From: Pseudomonas fluorescens
GTDB taxonomy: Bacteria; Pseudomonadota; Gammaproteobacteria; Pseudomonadales; Pseudomonadaceae
DNA: 64,000 bases
Direction of reading: 5' to 3'
Assembly: GCF_002022275.1 (NCBI RefSeq)
Contig: NZ_MSDF01000017.1
Coordinates: 1-64,000 of the forward strand
The position numbers were made by a program, and so were the translations under genes. The number at the start of each line of letters is the position of its first letter. The first letter of the stretch is position 1. Below are positions 29,074 to 38,326 of the stretch, one piece after another. A model generated the notes under the pieces. It ran no database searches, was not told where the DNA came from, and was given only the letters and a program-made list of their open reading frames with translations.

Positions 29074-29744
29074 TGACGTGCTTCCAGCACGTAGCCCACG
29101 CCGCGAATGGTGTGGATCAGCTTGACCTCGCTCTGGTCATCCACCTTGGCGCGCAGGCGGCTGATGGAGACCTCTACCACGTTGGTGTCGCAGTCGAAAT
29201 TCATGTCCCACACCAGGGAAATGATCTGCGTACGCGTCAGCACTTCGCCAGTTTGGCGCATCAGCACCTGAAGCAGGGCGAACTCTTTGGTTGTCAGGTC
29301 GATACGCCGGGTGCCGCGGTAGGCACGATGGCGACGGGGGTCCAATTCGAGGTCCGAAACGCGGAACACCTCCGGCTGGGGGATATGCTCGCTGCGCCGC
29401 AACAGCGTGCGCACCCGCGCCAGTAACTCGGGAAATTCGAAGGGTTTGACCAGGTAATCATCGGCGCCCATGTCCAGGCCTTTGATCTTGTCGGCCAGCC
29501 GGCCACGGGCGGTCAGCATCATCACGCGTTGGGTGCCGTTGCGGCGCAGTTGTTCCAGCACTTCCCAGCCATCTTTGCCTGGCAAATTGACGTCGAGAAT
29601 CACCAGCTCATAGGCGTGTTGCCCGGCGAGGTGCAAGCCGTCGATGCCATTCGAGGCGCAGTCGACGACATAGCCGCTTTCGCTCAGGCCCTGCTGCAGG
29701 TAGTCGGCGGTTTTCTGCTCGTCCTCAACCACAAGGATACGCAT
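29070..29744 (-). CDS. czcR: CzcR-like response regulator (OmpR family)
   Basis: 224 aa. Receiver domain with acidic pocket E7/D8, phosphorylation site D51 (VILDVNLPGKDGWE) and K101-type lysine in YLVKPFEF. The winged-helix DNA-binding domain occupies residues ~125-220 (DLELDPRRHRAYRG to HTIRGVGYVLEAR). In Pseudomonas CzcR activates czcCBA in response to zinc and represses oprD. The presence of an OprD-type gene directly upstream on the same strand is notable, though it need not be the imipenem porin itself. Confidence 0.92.
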
Positions 29745-29880
29745 GGGGGTTTACCTTTTACTGAATTGAGAAGGGTCCATTTCCTTATGGAATCAAGTGT
29801 TTTGAGAGTAGGAAAATTCTGAACCGTGAAGTAGCTTCAGGGTCAACTGCGACCATTGGTCGCGACTGAAGTCGGCGCGC

Positions 29881-29910
29881 AAAAAAAACGCCCCAGTGGG
29901 GCGTAAAAAA
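29881..29910. terminator. Bidirectional terminator downstream of the porin gene
   Basis: A8, then ACGCCCC-AGT-GGGGCGT, then A6. Read leftward this is a 7-bp GC-rich stem followed by eight T's, so it should end the porin transcript before the czcR promoter region. Confidence 0.85.
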
Positions 29911-29955
29911 TTCATCTCTTTCCAAAGGAGCTACAAAAAAGCTTCAGAGATGAAT
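29910..29955. repeat. 10-bp inverted repeat with 26-base loop
   Basis: ATTCATCTCT at 29910-29919 and its exact complement AGAGATGAAT at 29946-29955. The loop contains a second small complementary pair (GGAGCT / AGCTTC region). It adjoins the terminator in the 342-base gap between czcR and the porin gene. It could be a hairpin in the porin 3' UTR or a regulator site. The rest of that gap holds no gene that I can support. Confidence 0.5.
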
Positions 29956-30086
29956 GTTGCTCAGTGCAGATAAGTTGACGCGAGTATAGAAAGTTCAACT
30001 TAACGAGAAGCTGGGCTCAATGTTACAGTTTTGATAACTGGCTATTTGTGAACAGATGTTAGTTAACGGCGAACGAATGTAATCGC

Positions 30087-31406
30087 TCACAGTGCCACTA
30101 GCGGGTATTCGACAATCACACGAACTTCCTCCAAGTCGGATTCAAAAGCGCTGGAGCGTACGGTGGCCTGGCGCAAGCGCAGCGACAGATCCTTCAGGCT
30201 GCCACTTTGAACGACATATTTGGCCTCGATATCCCGCTCCCAGCGGCGCTGATCGGTCAGCGGGTTACCCGCTGCGTCGCGGCGCATATAGACCGCGTTG
30301 GCATTGCTGTAGTCAGCGCCGGTGCCCTTGGCGTAGCGGGTCATGAACGACAGGCCGGGAATGCCGAATGGCTGCATGTCGAGGTCGTAACGCAGCATCC
30401 ACGAGCGCTCCTTGGGCGAGTTGAAGTCGCTGTACTGGATTGAGTTATTGAGGAAAATCGAATCCGATTGGCGCAGGTAATCGAAGTCGTCATTGCCGTT
30501 GTTGCGTTGGTGCGAGAGGGCCAGGCTGTGGGCGCCGACCTTGACGCCAACCCTGCCACTCCAGATGTTGTTGTCGAATTCGCCCAGCAGCTTTTTGCCT
30601 TCATCGACGGCTTTGTAGTAGTTGAAGTCGCCAAACAGTGAGACGTCATCGTTGAGCGGGTAGCTGGCGGCGCTGCCGAAATAGTACTGATCCCAGGCGT
30701 CTTTCAAACGGCTGCTGTACAGGCTGACACTGAGGTGTTTGTTGAGCTGGTAATCGCCGCCGAAGTAGCCGACCCATGGCGAATCGACCTTGCCCGCATA
30801 AAAGGTGGCGAAGCCTTTGTTCATGCCACTTTGGGTGGGTTGGCTCATGCCGCTCAAGCGTCCGGCTTGCAGGCTCAGGCCCTCAAGGCTGGTGTTCTGC
30901 GCTGTGAACCCGCGGAAACTCTCCGGAAGTAAACGCGAGTCCCCCGCGGCCACGACCGGCACGACGGGAAACACATCGCCAGCCTTGATGACCGTGTCCA
31001 GCACGCGCAATTTTGCGGCGCCGCCGAATTTGCTGTAGCCGCTTTCGGGATGGTTGTCGCTGTCCACCGGCAGCACCCCGAACGAGCCCTTGCCGCCGCT
31101 GCGGCCGGTGCCCGAGTCGAGTTTCAGGCCGTACATGGCAAACGCGTCCAGGCCGAACCCCACCGTGCCGCTGGTAAAGCCGGATTCGAACTTGCCGATC
31201 AAACCCTGGGCCCAGGCTTCGGAATAACCATTGCCGGTGGGGCTGGACTGGCCCTTGCGGTCATCGCGATTGAAGTAAAAATTACGCGCCAGCACGTTCA
31301 CGCTGCTGCCTTCGATAAAGCCTTCAGGTTTTTCTTCTGCGGCGGTGGCTGCCATGGGCAGTGCGACGATCAGGGAAAAGGGAAGGGTGTAATGACGAAT
31401 ACGCAT
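30087..31406 (-). CDS. OprD-family outer-membrane porin
   Basis: 439 aa from ATG 31406, preceded by AAGGAGCG. A signal peptide ends at AATAA (about residue 22). OprD hallmarks: EGFIEGSSVNVLARNFYFNRD near the mature N-terminus, GYSEAWAQGLIGKFESGFT, and a C-terminal beta-strand ending in EYPLVAL. These porins form 18-stranded barrels that take up basic amino acids, small peptides or aromatic acids, depending on the member. Which substrate this one takes cannot be told. It lies just upstream of czcRS on the same strand. Confidence 0.9.
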   Translation of the reverse strand: MRIRHYTLPFSLIVALPMAATAAEEKPEGFIEGSSVNVLARNFYFNRDDRKGQSSPTGNGYSEAWAQGLIGKFESGFTSGTVGFGLDAFAMYGLKLDSGTGRSGGKGSFGVLPVDSDNHPESGYSKFGGAAKLRVLDTVIKAGDVFPVVPVVAAGDSRLLPESFRGFTAQNTSLEGLSLQAGRLSGMSQPTQSGMNKGFATFYAGKVDSPWVGYFGGDYQLNKHLSVSLYSSRLKDAWDQYYFGSAASYPLNDDVSLFGDFNYYKAVDEGKKLLGEFDNNIWSGRVGVKVGAHSLALSHQRNNGNDDFDYLRQSDSIFLNNSIQYSDFNSPKERSWMLRYDLDMQPFGIPGLSFMTRYAKGTGADYSNANAVYMRRDAAGNPLTDQRRWERDIEAKYVVQSGSLKDLSLRLRQATVRSSAFESDLEEVRVIVEYPLVAL

Positions 31407-31632
31407 GTTTCGCTCCTTGGTCTTGGCAGTGATCAGCTTCTTATAGAGGCGGGCGTTCTTATTGATTTGGCCCGGGCTGATAGTTGCAAACGGCGGATAA
31501 CAGCGAAGTTGCGCAAACATTACAATTCTGGAAACTCACGGCCACCTAACAGATAAGTAATGTTTTAGTGAACATTACGTCAGGGTTCGCTCGTTAGTCT
31601 CGGCACTGAACTTTTCAGTCGAGGAACTTGAG

Positions 31633-31965
31633 ATGAACTTTTACAAATTAGCTTTGGGTGTATTCGCGGCGCTGCTGTCATTTGGCGCTTTGGCCGAAGG
31701 CGGTGGGGATCGCACCTTTGCCTTGATGATGGAGCGCAATGAGAAAGCCATGGCGGCTTACGCCGAAAAAAAGGGCCAACCGGCACCTCAAGTGCAGGTC
31801 TATCGCTACGGCATGACGCTGGACATTGCCAAGGTGGTCAACGTCACGCCGCCGATCCGTTCGTGCAATCCGGTGCCGTCGCGCATGACCTATGAAGACT
31901 CCAGCGGCACGCTCAATACCCTTGAATACCAAGTGATGGGCGTGTGCCGAAACAATGGCGGTTAA
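31633..31965 (+). CDS. DUF2790 small exported protein
   Basis: 110 aa. A signal peptide (MNFYKLALGVFAALLSFGALA) gives a ~89-residue periplasmic protein. The DUF2790 core is seen as VYRYGMTLDIAKVVNV followed by MTYEDSSGTLNTLEYQ and a conserved pair of cysteines (C78 and C105 by my count). Small DUF2790 proteins are common near metal-responsive genes in Pseudomonas, and their function is not established. GAGGAACTTGAG precedes the ATG. It is divergent from the porin gene, 226 bases away. Confidence 0.82.
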   Translation: MNFYKLALGVFAALLSFGALAEGGGDRTFALMMERNEKAMAAYAEKKGQPAPQVQVYRYGMTLDIAKVVNVTPPIRSCNPVPSRMTYEDSSGTLNTLEYQVMGVCRNNGG

Positions 31966-32070
31966 TGGATCCAAAAAAAGAGTTGGGCGCAGGCCTGAAT
32001 TGCTCTTCAGAAAATGCCGGCAGCGCCGATGCAGGTCAGATCCATCTCCCCAAATGACCATCGGTGCCCC

Positions 32071-33387
32071 ATGTTCAACACCCGTTTGAAGCAGGAGCTG
32101 TCGGCTCTTCGCGAAGAATTGTCCAGCTTGCAACAGGTCAAGGAGAGCCTGGAAAGCGAAATGCTGTGCCTGACGCTGGACGCCGAAGGCCGGGTGGAGT
32201 GGGCGAACGCCAACTTCTTGCAGGAACTGGCTTATCAGTCGACGAACATCGTGGGGCGCCACATTGATGAGCTGGTGCCGGCGCACCTGCGTCAGGATGA
32301 ATTCCAGCAGCGCTTCAAGAATGCCCTGGTGCGCGGTGAACATTTCGCCGGCACCGTGCGGATCATGCGCGGCAACGGCAAGGAAGCGTGGTTGCGTTCG
32401 ATCGTGCAGCCGGTGCGGGGCCCGGACGCGCGCATCAAGCACTTTTCGATTTACTCCAGCGACCTCACGCGCACGATCGAGGCGTCCCGCGAGCATGAAA
32501 ACCTGATCACCGCGCTGGTGCGTTCCACAGCGGTCATCGAGTTCGACCTCGGTGGTCACGTACTCAACGCGAACGATCGGTTCCTCGCCGGCATGGGCTA
32601 CAGCCTGGCGCAGATCCAGGGCAAGCATCACCGCATGTTCTGCGATCCGGAGGAGTACAACAGTGCCGAGTACCAGAACTTCTGGAAGCGTCTGAACGCC
32701 GGTGAATTCGTGGCGTCGCGCTTCAAACGTGTCGACAGTCATGGCCGCGTGGTGTGGCTGGAGGCGACCTATAACCCGGTGCTGGACGCGACGGACCGGC
32801 TGTACAAAGTGGTCAAATTCGCCACCGTGATCACCGATCAGGTCAACCAGGAGCAGGCGGTGGCCGAAGCCGCGAACATCGCTTACAGCACGTCATTGCA
32901 AACCGACAGCAGTGCCCAGCGAGGCACCACCGTGGTGACCCAGGCGGTGGATGTGATGCGTGATCTTGCCAAGCACATGCAGCAGGCCGGTGAAGGCATC
33001 GAAGCGTTGAATGCCCAGTCTCAAGTGATCGGCAGCATCGTCAAAACCATCAGCGGCATCGCCGAGCAGACCAACCTGCTGGCGCTCAACGCGGCGATCG
33101 AAGCCGCCCGCGCCGGGGAACAGGGGCGTGGTTTTGCGGTGGTGGCCGATGAGGTTCGCCAATTGGCCTCGCGCACCAGCAAAGCCACCGAGGAAATTGT
33201 CGGCGTGGTCCGTCAGAACCAGGACATGGCGCGCGACGCCGTCACGTTGATGACGGATGGCCGTCTGCAAGCCGAGCACGGGCTTGCCCTGGCGGCTGAG
33301 GCGGGCACGGTGATTGTGGAGATTCAGGACGGTGCGCAAAAAGTCGTCAGCGCAGTGGGGCAGTTCGCCAATCAGCTGTCGAGCTGA
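32071..33387 (+). CDS. Cytoplasmic PAS-PAS chemoreceptor-like protein (BdlA-like)
   Basis: 438 aa from ATG 32071 ([17 protein letters not shown]); a longer frame begins at 32014 but adds no conserved residues. A short N-terminal coiled coil is followed by two PAS domains (about 28-145 and 150-270), then a chemoreceptor signalling hairpin with the tip region [20 protein letters not shown]. There are no membrane helices and no HAMP domain. This order matches P. aeruginosa BdlA, which links redox or nutrient cues to biofilm dispersion. The C-terminal helix is short and lacks a CheB/CheR docking pentapeptide. Confidence 0.85.
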   Translation: MFNTRLKQELSALREELSSLQQVKESLESEMLCLTLDAEGRVEWANANFLQELAYQSTNIVGRHIDELVPAHLRQDEFQQRFKNALVRGEHFAGTVRIMRGNGKEAWLRSIVQPVRGPDARIKHFSIYSSDLTRTIEASREHENLITALVRSTAVIEFDLGGHVLNANDRFLAGMGYSLAQIQGKHHRMFCDPEEYNSAEYQNFWKRLNAGEFVASRFKRVDSHGRVVWLEATYNPVLDATDRLYKVVKFATVITDQVNQEQAVAEAANIAYSTSLQTDSSAQRGTTVVTQAVDVMRDLAKHMQQAGEGIEALNAQSQVIGSIVKTISGIAEQTNLLALNAAIEAARAGEQGRGFAVVADEVRQLASRTSKATEEIVGVVRQNQDMARDAVTLMTDGRLQAEHGLALAAEAGTVIVEIQDGAQKVVSAVGQFANQLSS

Positions 33388-33447
33388 CCCGTGGGGCTCA
33401 TGCTTGAGGTATCGTAGGTTTTTTCTCGCTTGAAGAGCCGATCCTCC

Positions 33448-34023
33448 ATGAGCCCTACTCACCGTCGCCCCGTTCCGTTGTCCAAGGCCTACCGTTTGCT
33501 CAACCACGGCCCGACCGTGCTGGTGAGCGCAGCGCACAACGGCCAGCGCAATATCATGGCGGCCGCTTGGGCGATGCCACTGGATTTCGAACCGCCGAAA
33601 GTCGCGGTGGTGCTGGACAAGGCCACCTGGACCCGCCAACTGCTGGAAGGCGCTGGCACCTTTGTGCTTCAGGTGCCTTGCGTTGCCCAGGCTGACCTTG
33701 TGCAAACGGTCGGCAACATCACCGGCGCCGACACCGACAAATTCGCCACGTATGGCCTGCACACCTTCAACGGCGAACACACCGAAGCGCCGTTGCTGGA
33801 AGGCTGCGTGGCGTGGCTTGAGTGTCGGCTGCTGCCTGAGCCTCACAACCAGCAGACCTACGATCTGTTTCTCGGTGAAGTGGTGGCGGCTTATGCCGAC
33901 GAGCGTGTGTTCAGCGAGGGGCATTGGCACTTTGATGGCCATGATGAACTGCGCACGTTGCACCATGTGGCGGGCGGCAACTTCCTGACCATCGGTGAGC
34001 CGGTAGTCGGGCGTCAGTTGTAA
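33448..34023 (+). CDS. Flavin reductase-like FMN-binding protein
   Basis: 191 aa from ATG 33448. The flavin reductase domain fills the protein: VLVSAAHNGQRNIMAAAW near residue 30, PPKVAVVLDKATWTRQLL near residue 55, and GAGTFVLQVPC. These are typical of the HpaC/flavoredoxin group that binds FMN and reduces flavins or carries electrons. It converges with an AraC-family gene three bases away. Partner oxygenase not visible in the window. Confidence 0.85.
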   Translation: MSPTHRRPVPLSKAYRLLNHGPTVLVSAAHNGQRNIMAAAWAMPLDFEPPKVAVVLDKATWTRQLLEGAGTFVLQVPCVAQADLVQTVGNITGADTDKFATYGLHTFNGEHTEAPLLEGCVAWLECRLLPEPHNQQTYDLFLGEVVAAYADERVFSEGHWHFDGHDELRTLHHVAGGNFLTIGEPVVGRQL

Positions 34024-34026
34024 CCC

Positions 34027-34848
34027 TTACCCGCGCTGATAGCGACCTGACATCTTCACCCAGCGCGACGGTGGCATGCCGTACGTGCTGCGAAATTGCC
34101 GGGTCATATGGCTCTGGTCGGTAAAGCCTGCGGTCATCGCCGCGTCTACCAGCGATTGGCCCTGGGCCAGCAGGCTGCGCACCAGGTCAAGCCGGCGCAT
34201 GGTCAGGTAGCGATAGGGGCTGGTGCCGAACAATAAACGAAAATCCCGTGACAGCGCCCAGCGATCACGGCCGCAATGGTCGGCGATTTCATCCAGGGTG
34301 ATGCTGCGGCCCAGCGCGCTGTGGATGAATTCCCGGGCGCGCTCGGCGGCCACGTAATCGAAGGATTTGCGGCTGATGATTTCCCCCGACGTAGTGCTCA
34401 ATGCCTGGGCGAGGTCGAACATCGCGTCCTGCTCTTGCAGGGGATCAATCGGGCAATCCAGGCCTTGCAGCAGCACTTCGCTGGCGCGGAACAGCCGTGG
34501 GTCGGTGGACAGCCCGTTGGGAATAAACGGCAACGGTTTACCGCCGAGAATCTGCTGGATCAGCGCCGGCTCCACATAAATCATGCGGTACTTGAAGCCT
34601 TCCACGCTGCTGGCGCGGCCGTCATGGCTTTCATCGGGATGAATCACCATGGTCGTGCCGGGCAGGCTGTGGGTCATGCAGCCGCGGTAATGGTAACTCT
34701 GCACACCGAATAACGTACGCCCGATGGCGTAGGTGTCATGGCGATGGGGATCGAACGCAAAGCCGGCGAAATAGGCCTCGATACGGTCCAGGCCGCTGGC
34801 GTGCGGAGCGCGGTGCAGCCAGTCGAGGGTAGGGGTCGGATTGCCCAT
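34027..34848 (-). CDS. AraC-family transcriptional regulator
   Basis: 273 aa. The N-terminal cupin-like sensing domain contains FDPHRHDTYAIGRTLFG and PGTTMVIHPDESHDG, typical of the AraC_binding group. The C-terminal two-helix-turn-helix domain (about 170-270) includes ITLDEIADHCGRDRWALSR and GFTDQSHMTRQFRSTYGMPP. Family members activate transport or catabolic genes in response to small ligands. A likely target is the downstream or divergent LysE-type exporter region, but this is only positional. Confidence 0.88.
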   Translation of the reverse strand: MGNPTPTLDWLHRAPHASGLDRIEAYFAGFAFDPHRHDTYAIGRTLFGVQSYHYRGCMTHSLPGTTMVIHPDESHDGRASSVEGFKYRMIYVEPALIQQILGGKPLPFIPNGLSTDPRLFRASEVLLQGLDCPIDPLQEQDAMFDLAQALSTTSGEIISRKSFDYVAAERAREFIHSALGRSITLDEIADHCGRDRWALSRDFRLLFGTSPYRYLTMRRLDLVRSLLAQGQSLVDAAMTAGFTDQSHMTRQFRSTYGMPPSRWVKMSGRYQRG

Positions 34849-35050
34849 GGTTGCTTGTCACATGTAGAGATGGAAACACGTTAACCCAGTCTGCGTGGGT
34901 TGTCTGGTGGGGTCTTGTACGATTGTGCAGCGCCGTCGGGCGGGACAATATCCATGGGTTACATAAAAACATCATTTATCGATAAAAAATGATTGTTTTA
35001 CGATAATTCATCCGCTACTTTGCCTCCACACCCCATCAGAGAGGCCGTCC

Positions 35051-35614
35051 ATGAATACCCAACGTCTTGCCCTGCTCAGCCAACGCATGTCAGTGGTCAC
35101 GCTGTTGCTGATTATCAGCATGCTGGCCCTTAACGCTGCCGGGTGGCTGTTCCCTGTTTTGGGTTCTTCATCCGAAGGGATTGGGTTCAACTTTGCACTG
35201 AGTGACCGCCTGATCCAGGGGCGCGTCGATCAGGTTGCCTTGTTTCCCCTGTGGCAGATCCTGGGTGCAATCGTGCTCTCCAGTGTGCCTTTGCTGGCGC
35301 TGGCGCTCGGTTTGAACCACCTGCGCAAGCTGTTCCAGAGCTATGCACGGGGCGAGTATTTTTCCTGCAAGGCAGCCTCGCACCTGGGCAAGGTAGGCAA
35401 GGCTGTGGCGATTTGGGTCTTGCTGGACTTTTTATGTGAGCCCCTGTTGAGTGTCTGGGTGACAATGAATGAACCGGTCGGCCACCGGTTGATCACGCTG
35501 AGTGTGACCATGCCCAGCTTCGTGGCGCTGTTTCTGGCCGCCTGCATCGCGGTAATCGCGCGTATCCTGTGGCAGGCCAGTGAAGTGGATTCTGAAAACC
35601 GTACTTTTGTTTGA
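35051..35614 (+). CDS. DUF2975 membrane protein
   Basis: 187 aa with four hydrophobic segments (about 12-36, 68-92, 115-138 and 155-180), matching the DUF2975 four-helix layout. Function unknown. It is followed after 7 bases by a 73-residue helix-turn-helix protein; this two-gene set (like YoaS/YozG in Bacillus) is widespread in bacteria. AT-rich DNA at 34970-35020 precedes it, with ATCGATAAAAAATGATTG and a related ATCG repeat around 34976, possible regulator sites. Confidence 0.8.
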   Translation: MNTQRLALLSQRMSVVTLLLIISMLALNAAGWLFPVLGSSSEGIGFNFALSDRLIQGRVDQVALFPLWQILGAIVLSSVPLLALALGLNHLRKLFQSYARGEYFSCKAASHLGKVGKAVAIWVLLDFLCEPLLSVWVTMNEPVGHRLITLSVTMPSFVALFLAACIAVIARILWQASEVDSENRTFV

Positions 35615-35621
35615 GATCGAT

Positions 35622-35843
35622 ATGCCCATTGTGATTGAGCTGGACGTCATGCTTGCCCGGCGCAAGGTCAAATCCAAGGATCTGGCTGCAGCCATCGGGA
35701 TTACCGAACAGAATCTGTCGTTGCTCAAACAAGGCAAGGTCAAGGGTATTCGGCTGGGTACGCTGGATGCGATTTGCGCCTACCTCGAGTGCCAGCCGGG
35801 TGATCTGCTGGTGCACGTGCCTGAGCCCGAAACCCGGCAATAG
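35622..35843 (+). CDS. Small Cro/CI-type helix-turn-helix protein (YozG-like)
   Basis: 73 aa from ATG 35622, seven bases after the DUF2975 gene. The HTH is visible as SKDLAAAIGITEQNLSLLKQ followed by IRLGTLDAICAYLECQPGDLL. It is almost nothing but a DNA-binding domain, so it is likely to repress the two-gene operon. The membrane partner may regulate it, but no signal is known. Confidence 0.85.
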   Translation: MPIVIELDVMLARRKVKSKDLAAAIGITEQNLSLLKQGKVKGIRLGTLDAICAYLECQPGDLLVHVPEPETRQ

Positions 35844-35876
35844 CGGTTTATCAACGTTAAAAAGAGAGATGATTCG

Positions 35877-36515
35877 ATGCTGTTCTCCAACCTGCCATAC
35901 GTCGCTCCGTTGTTATCGTTGGCGTTGCTCTGGACCGTCGCGGTAGTGACGCCGGGCCCCAACTTTTTCAACATTGCTCAATTGGCAGCCAACGGTTCGC
36001 GTCGGCATGGGGTGGCGGCTTCGGCGGGCGTCGCATCGGGGACGATCCTGTGGGGGTTGGCGGGTGGGCTGGGGATCAAGTCGTTGTTCACCGCTGCGCC
36101 CATGTTGTACCTGGCGTTCAAGATTATCGGCGGCTGCTATCTGATTTACCTGGGGCTCAAACTGTTCAAGCGTTCGGCACCTGCCAGCGGCGGCAGCCTG
36201 TTGCCGGATGAGCCTCGGCGTTCGATGTTTTCGGCTTGGCGACTGGGGTTGCTTGGCAATTTGTCCAACCCCAAGTCTGCGCTGTTTGTCGCGACAATTT
36301 TCGCTTCGACCATGCCACCTTCGCCATCACCGATGTTGTTGGCGTTGGCGGTGATCGTCATGGCCACCTTGTCGTTCAGTTGGTATGCCAGCGTTGCCCT
36401 GGTGTTTTCCAGCGAGCGCATGGCCAACCTCTACAGCCGTTCGCGCAAGTGGCTTGATCGCTTCGCCGGTGGTTGTTACGTATTGTTCGGTGCACATCTG
36501 GTAGCGAATCGCTGA
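35877..36515 (+). CDS. LysE-family exporter
   Basis: 212 aa with about six hydrophobic segments and the family opening VVTPGPNFFNIAQLAANGSR near residue 22. GLKLFKR and NLSNPKSALFVATIF are also typical of the LysE/RhtB family. Members export basic amino acids, homoserine or threonine. The substrate is not predictable. AGAGAG precedes the ATG. The gene lies between a DUF2975/HTH pair and ddl with no overlap. Confidence 0.87.
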   Translation: MLFSNLPYVAPLLSLALLWTVAVVTPGPNFFNIAQLAANGSRRHGVAASAGVASGTILWGLAGGLGIKSLFTAAPMLYLAFKIIGGCYLIYLGLKLFKRSAPASGGSLLPDEPRRSMFSAWRLGLLGNLSNPKSALFVATIFASTMPPSPSPMLLALAVIVMATLSFSWYASVALVFSSERMANLYSRSRKWLDRFAGGCYVLFGAHLVANR

Positions 36516-36559
36516 TCGCCCGTGGTAAGAAGCCTTACTTTCAACAGTGAGGCCGGGTC

Positions 36560-37654
36560 ATGAGCAAGGTGCGTGTAGGTATTATTTTTGGTGGCCGTTC
36601 GGCTGAGCACGAAGTCTCGCTGCAATCGGCGCGCAATATCGTCGACGCGCTGGACCGTTCGCGCTTCGAGCCGGTGCTGATCGGTATCGACAAGGCCGGC
36701 CACTGGCACCTCAACGACACGTCGAATTTCCTGATCAACCAGGAAAACCCGGCGCTGATCGCGCTCAATCAGTCCAACCGCGAACTGGCGGTGGTGCCGG
36801 GCAAGGCCAGCCAGCAAGTGGTTGAAACGTCCGGCCAGGGCCTGCTGCAACACATCGACGTAATCTTCCCGATCGTGCACGGCACCCTCGGCGAAGACGG
36901 CTGCCTGCAAGGTCTGCTGCGTATGGCCGACCTGCCGTTTGTCGGCTCCGACGTGCTCGGCTCGGCGGTGTGCATGGACAAGGACATCAGCAAACGCCTG
37001 CTGCGCGACGCGGGTATTGCCGTGACCCCGTTCATCACCCTGACCCGTGGCAATGCGGCGCGGACTTCGTTTGATACGGCGGTGAGCAAGCTGGGTTTGC
37101 CGATGTTTGTCAAACCTGCCAACCAGGGTTCTTCGGTGGGCGTGAGCAAAGTTGCCGACGAAGCCGGTTATCACGCCGCCGTCGAACTGGCCTTGGGCTT
37201 TGATGAGAAAGTGCTGGTGGAGTCCGCCGTCAAGGGGCGCGAGATCGAATGCGCCGTACTCGGCAACGAAAACCCCATCGCCAGTGGTTGCGGCGAGATC
37301 GTAGTGAGCAGCGGCTTCTATTCCTACGACAGCAAATACATCGATGACCAGGCCGCCCAAGTGGTGGTGCCGGCAGCTATCAGCCATGAAGCCAGCGAGC
37401 GCATTCGCGGCTTGGCGATTGAAGCGTTTGAGACCCTGGGTTGTGCCGGGCTGGCGCGGGTGGATGTGTTTCTGACCGACGACGGCGAAGTGCTGATCAA
37501 CGAAATCAACTCACTGCCCGGCTTCACCCGCATCAGCATGTACCCCAAGCTGTGGCAGGCGGCGGGGATGAGTTACAGCGAGCTGGTGAGCCGGTTGATT
37601 GAACTGGCGCAGGAGCGGCATGCGGGGCGCAAGGGGCTGAAGATCAGCCGCTGA
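36560..37654 (+). CDS. ddlA: D-alanine--D-alanine ligase
   Basis: 364 aa, the length of the DdlA subfamily (DdlB is ~310). ATP-grasp hallmarks: [18 protein letters not shown] at the N-terminus, [15 protein letters not shown] near residue 185, and the catalytic/metal block [18 protein letters not shown] followed by [11 protein letters not shown]. It joins two D-alanines, giving the dipeptide of peptidoglycan precursors. In Pseudomonas a second ligase (ddlB) usually lies in the mur cluster elsewhere. ATG 36560 is preceded by GTGAGG. A 12-bp stem (37669-37696) follows. Confidence 0.93.
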   Translation: MSKVRVGIIFGGRSAEHEVSLQSARNIVDALDRSRFEPVLIGIDKAGHWHLNDTSNFLINQENPALIALNQSNRELAVVPGKASQQVVETSGQGLLQHIDVIFPIVHGTLGEDGCLQGLLRMADLPFVGSDVLGSAVCMDKDISKRLLRDAGIAVTPFITLTRGNAARTSFDTAVSKLGLPMFVKPANQGSSVGVSKVADEAGYHAAVELALGFDEKVLVESAVKGREIECAVLGNENPIASGCGEIVVSSGFYSYDSKYIDDQAAQVVVPAAISHEASERIRGLAIEAFETLGCAGLARVDVFLTDDGEVLINEINSLPGFTRISMYPKLWQAAGMSYSELVSRLIELAQERHAGRKGLKISR

Positions 37655-37681
37655 CGATCGCCCAACGGCTCAGTGACGCCA

Positions 37682-37996
37682 TTAGGCGTTACTGAGTACT
37701 TCCCGAAAAACGTCTGGTCTTGTGGCCGCAATGTGCAGTAGCGAGCGTGCTGCCCCAGAGGGGGATCGACGCCCTTGTTCCCACTCTTGAAGGGTTCTTA
37801 CCGAAACCCCCAAAAGCTCAGCAAACTTGGGCTGGGACAAGCCTGTTCTGCTTCTTGCTTCCGCGGCTTGAGTCATCTCAACCTGGTTCACCGTACCGTA
37901 ACGTCCCGCTTTGACATCCTTGACGGCGGCCAGTAGCTCATCGCCGATATTGCGTTTGGAGTCACGCGCCTTCAGCTGTTTCTCAGTGAGTGGCAT
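37682..37996 (-). CDS. Antitoxin with C-terminal helix-turn-helix (NadS/HigA-like)
   Basis: 104 aa. The N-terminal 50 residues (MPLTEKQLKARDSKRNI) form the toxin-binding part typical of NadS proteins. The HTH follows: LSQPKFAELLGVSVRTLQEW near residue 58, then EQGRRSPSGAARSLL. Its start overlaps the end of the upstream toxin gene by 12 bases, in the HigBA toxin-first order. The toxin is frameshifted, so this is an orphan antitoxin in practice. A palindrome before the toxin start is a likely binding site. Confidence 0.85.
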   Translation of the reverse strand: MPLTEKQLKARDSKRNIGDELLAAVKDVKAGRYGTVNQVEMTQAAEARSRTGLSQPKFAELLGVSVRTLQEWEQGRRSPSGAARSLLHIAATRPDVFREVLSNA

Positions 37997-38301
37997 GGTT
38001 CATTTCCTTCGCGATTTTGTACAGGGTATGCGCTGGAATATTCTCGGTTGCGCCCTTTCCATAAATCAGCAGCGCTACCAGAGCCCGCAAGCCAGGTGTG
38101 TGGTGTAGATGATTCTCACCGCCCCGCTCTTGCCTCTGCCCTCCAGGCTCCAGCGTACCTTTCGGCAGCCACCTGAGCCTGGAACGACAGCTCCGGCTTC
38201 AGGGCAGTTGGCTAAAAAAGCCATGAAAATACCTTTTCCTCCTCCGTCCAATAATCAGGCCAAAGCCTGCTGAACAGCGGAGATTCTATGATCGTCAGCA
38301 C
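37985..38301 (-). pseudogene. RelE/HigB-type toxin, broken by two frameshifts
   Basis: Three frames must be joined to read a normal ~105-residue toxin: LTIIESPLFSRLWPDYWTEE to FSWLF, then LANCPEAGAVVPGSGGCRKV to THLACG, then ALVALLIYGKGATENIPAHT to a TGA at 37985-37987. The breaks are at the A-run 38215-38220 (six A's where seven would restore the frame) and at the CCC of 38084-38086 (four would restore it). The start is taken as GTG 38301. Key RelE-family stretches are present, but no continuous reading frame spans them. The toxin is inactive unless these are sequencing errors. Confidence 0.82.
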
Positions 38302-38309
38302 ACGAAATT

Positions 38310-38326
38310 CTACGTCTTTGACGTAG
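38310..38326 (-). promoter_or_regulatory. Palindrome before the toxin gene, possible antitoxin operator
   Basis: CTACGTC-TTT-GACGTAG, a perfect 7-bp inverted repeat with a 3-base spacer, 8 bases upstream of the toxin start on the minus strand. HTH antitoxins of this type bind such palindromes to repress their own operon, so it is a good operator candidate. Not shown experimentally. Confidence 0.5.

Noticed and set aside
37669..37696. A 12-bp stem (CTCAGTGACGCC / GGCGTTACTGAG) after ddlA as a terminator.
   Set aside because: It overlaps the end of the antitoxin gene and lacks a T-run in either direction, so it is not called as a terminator, although it could still form.
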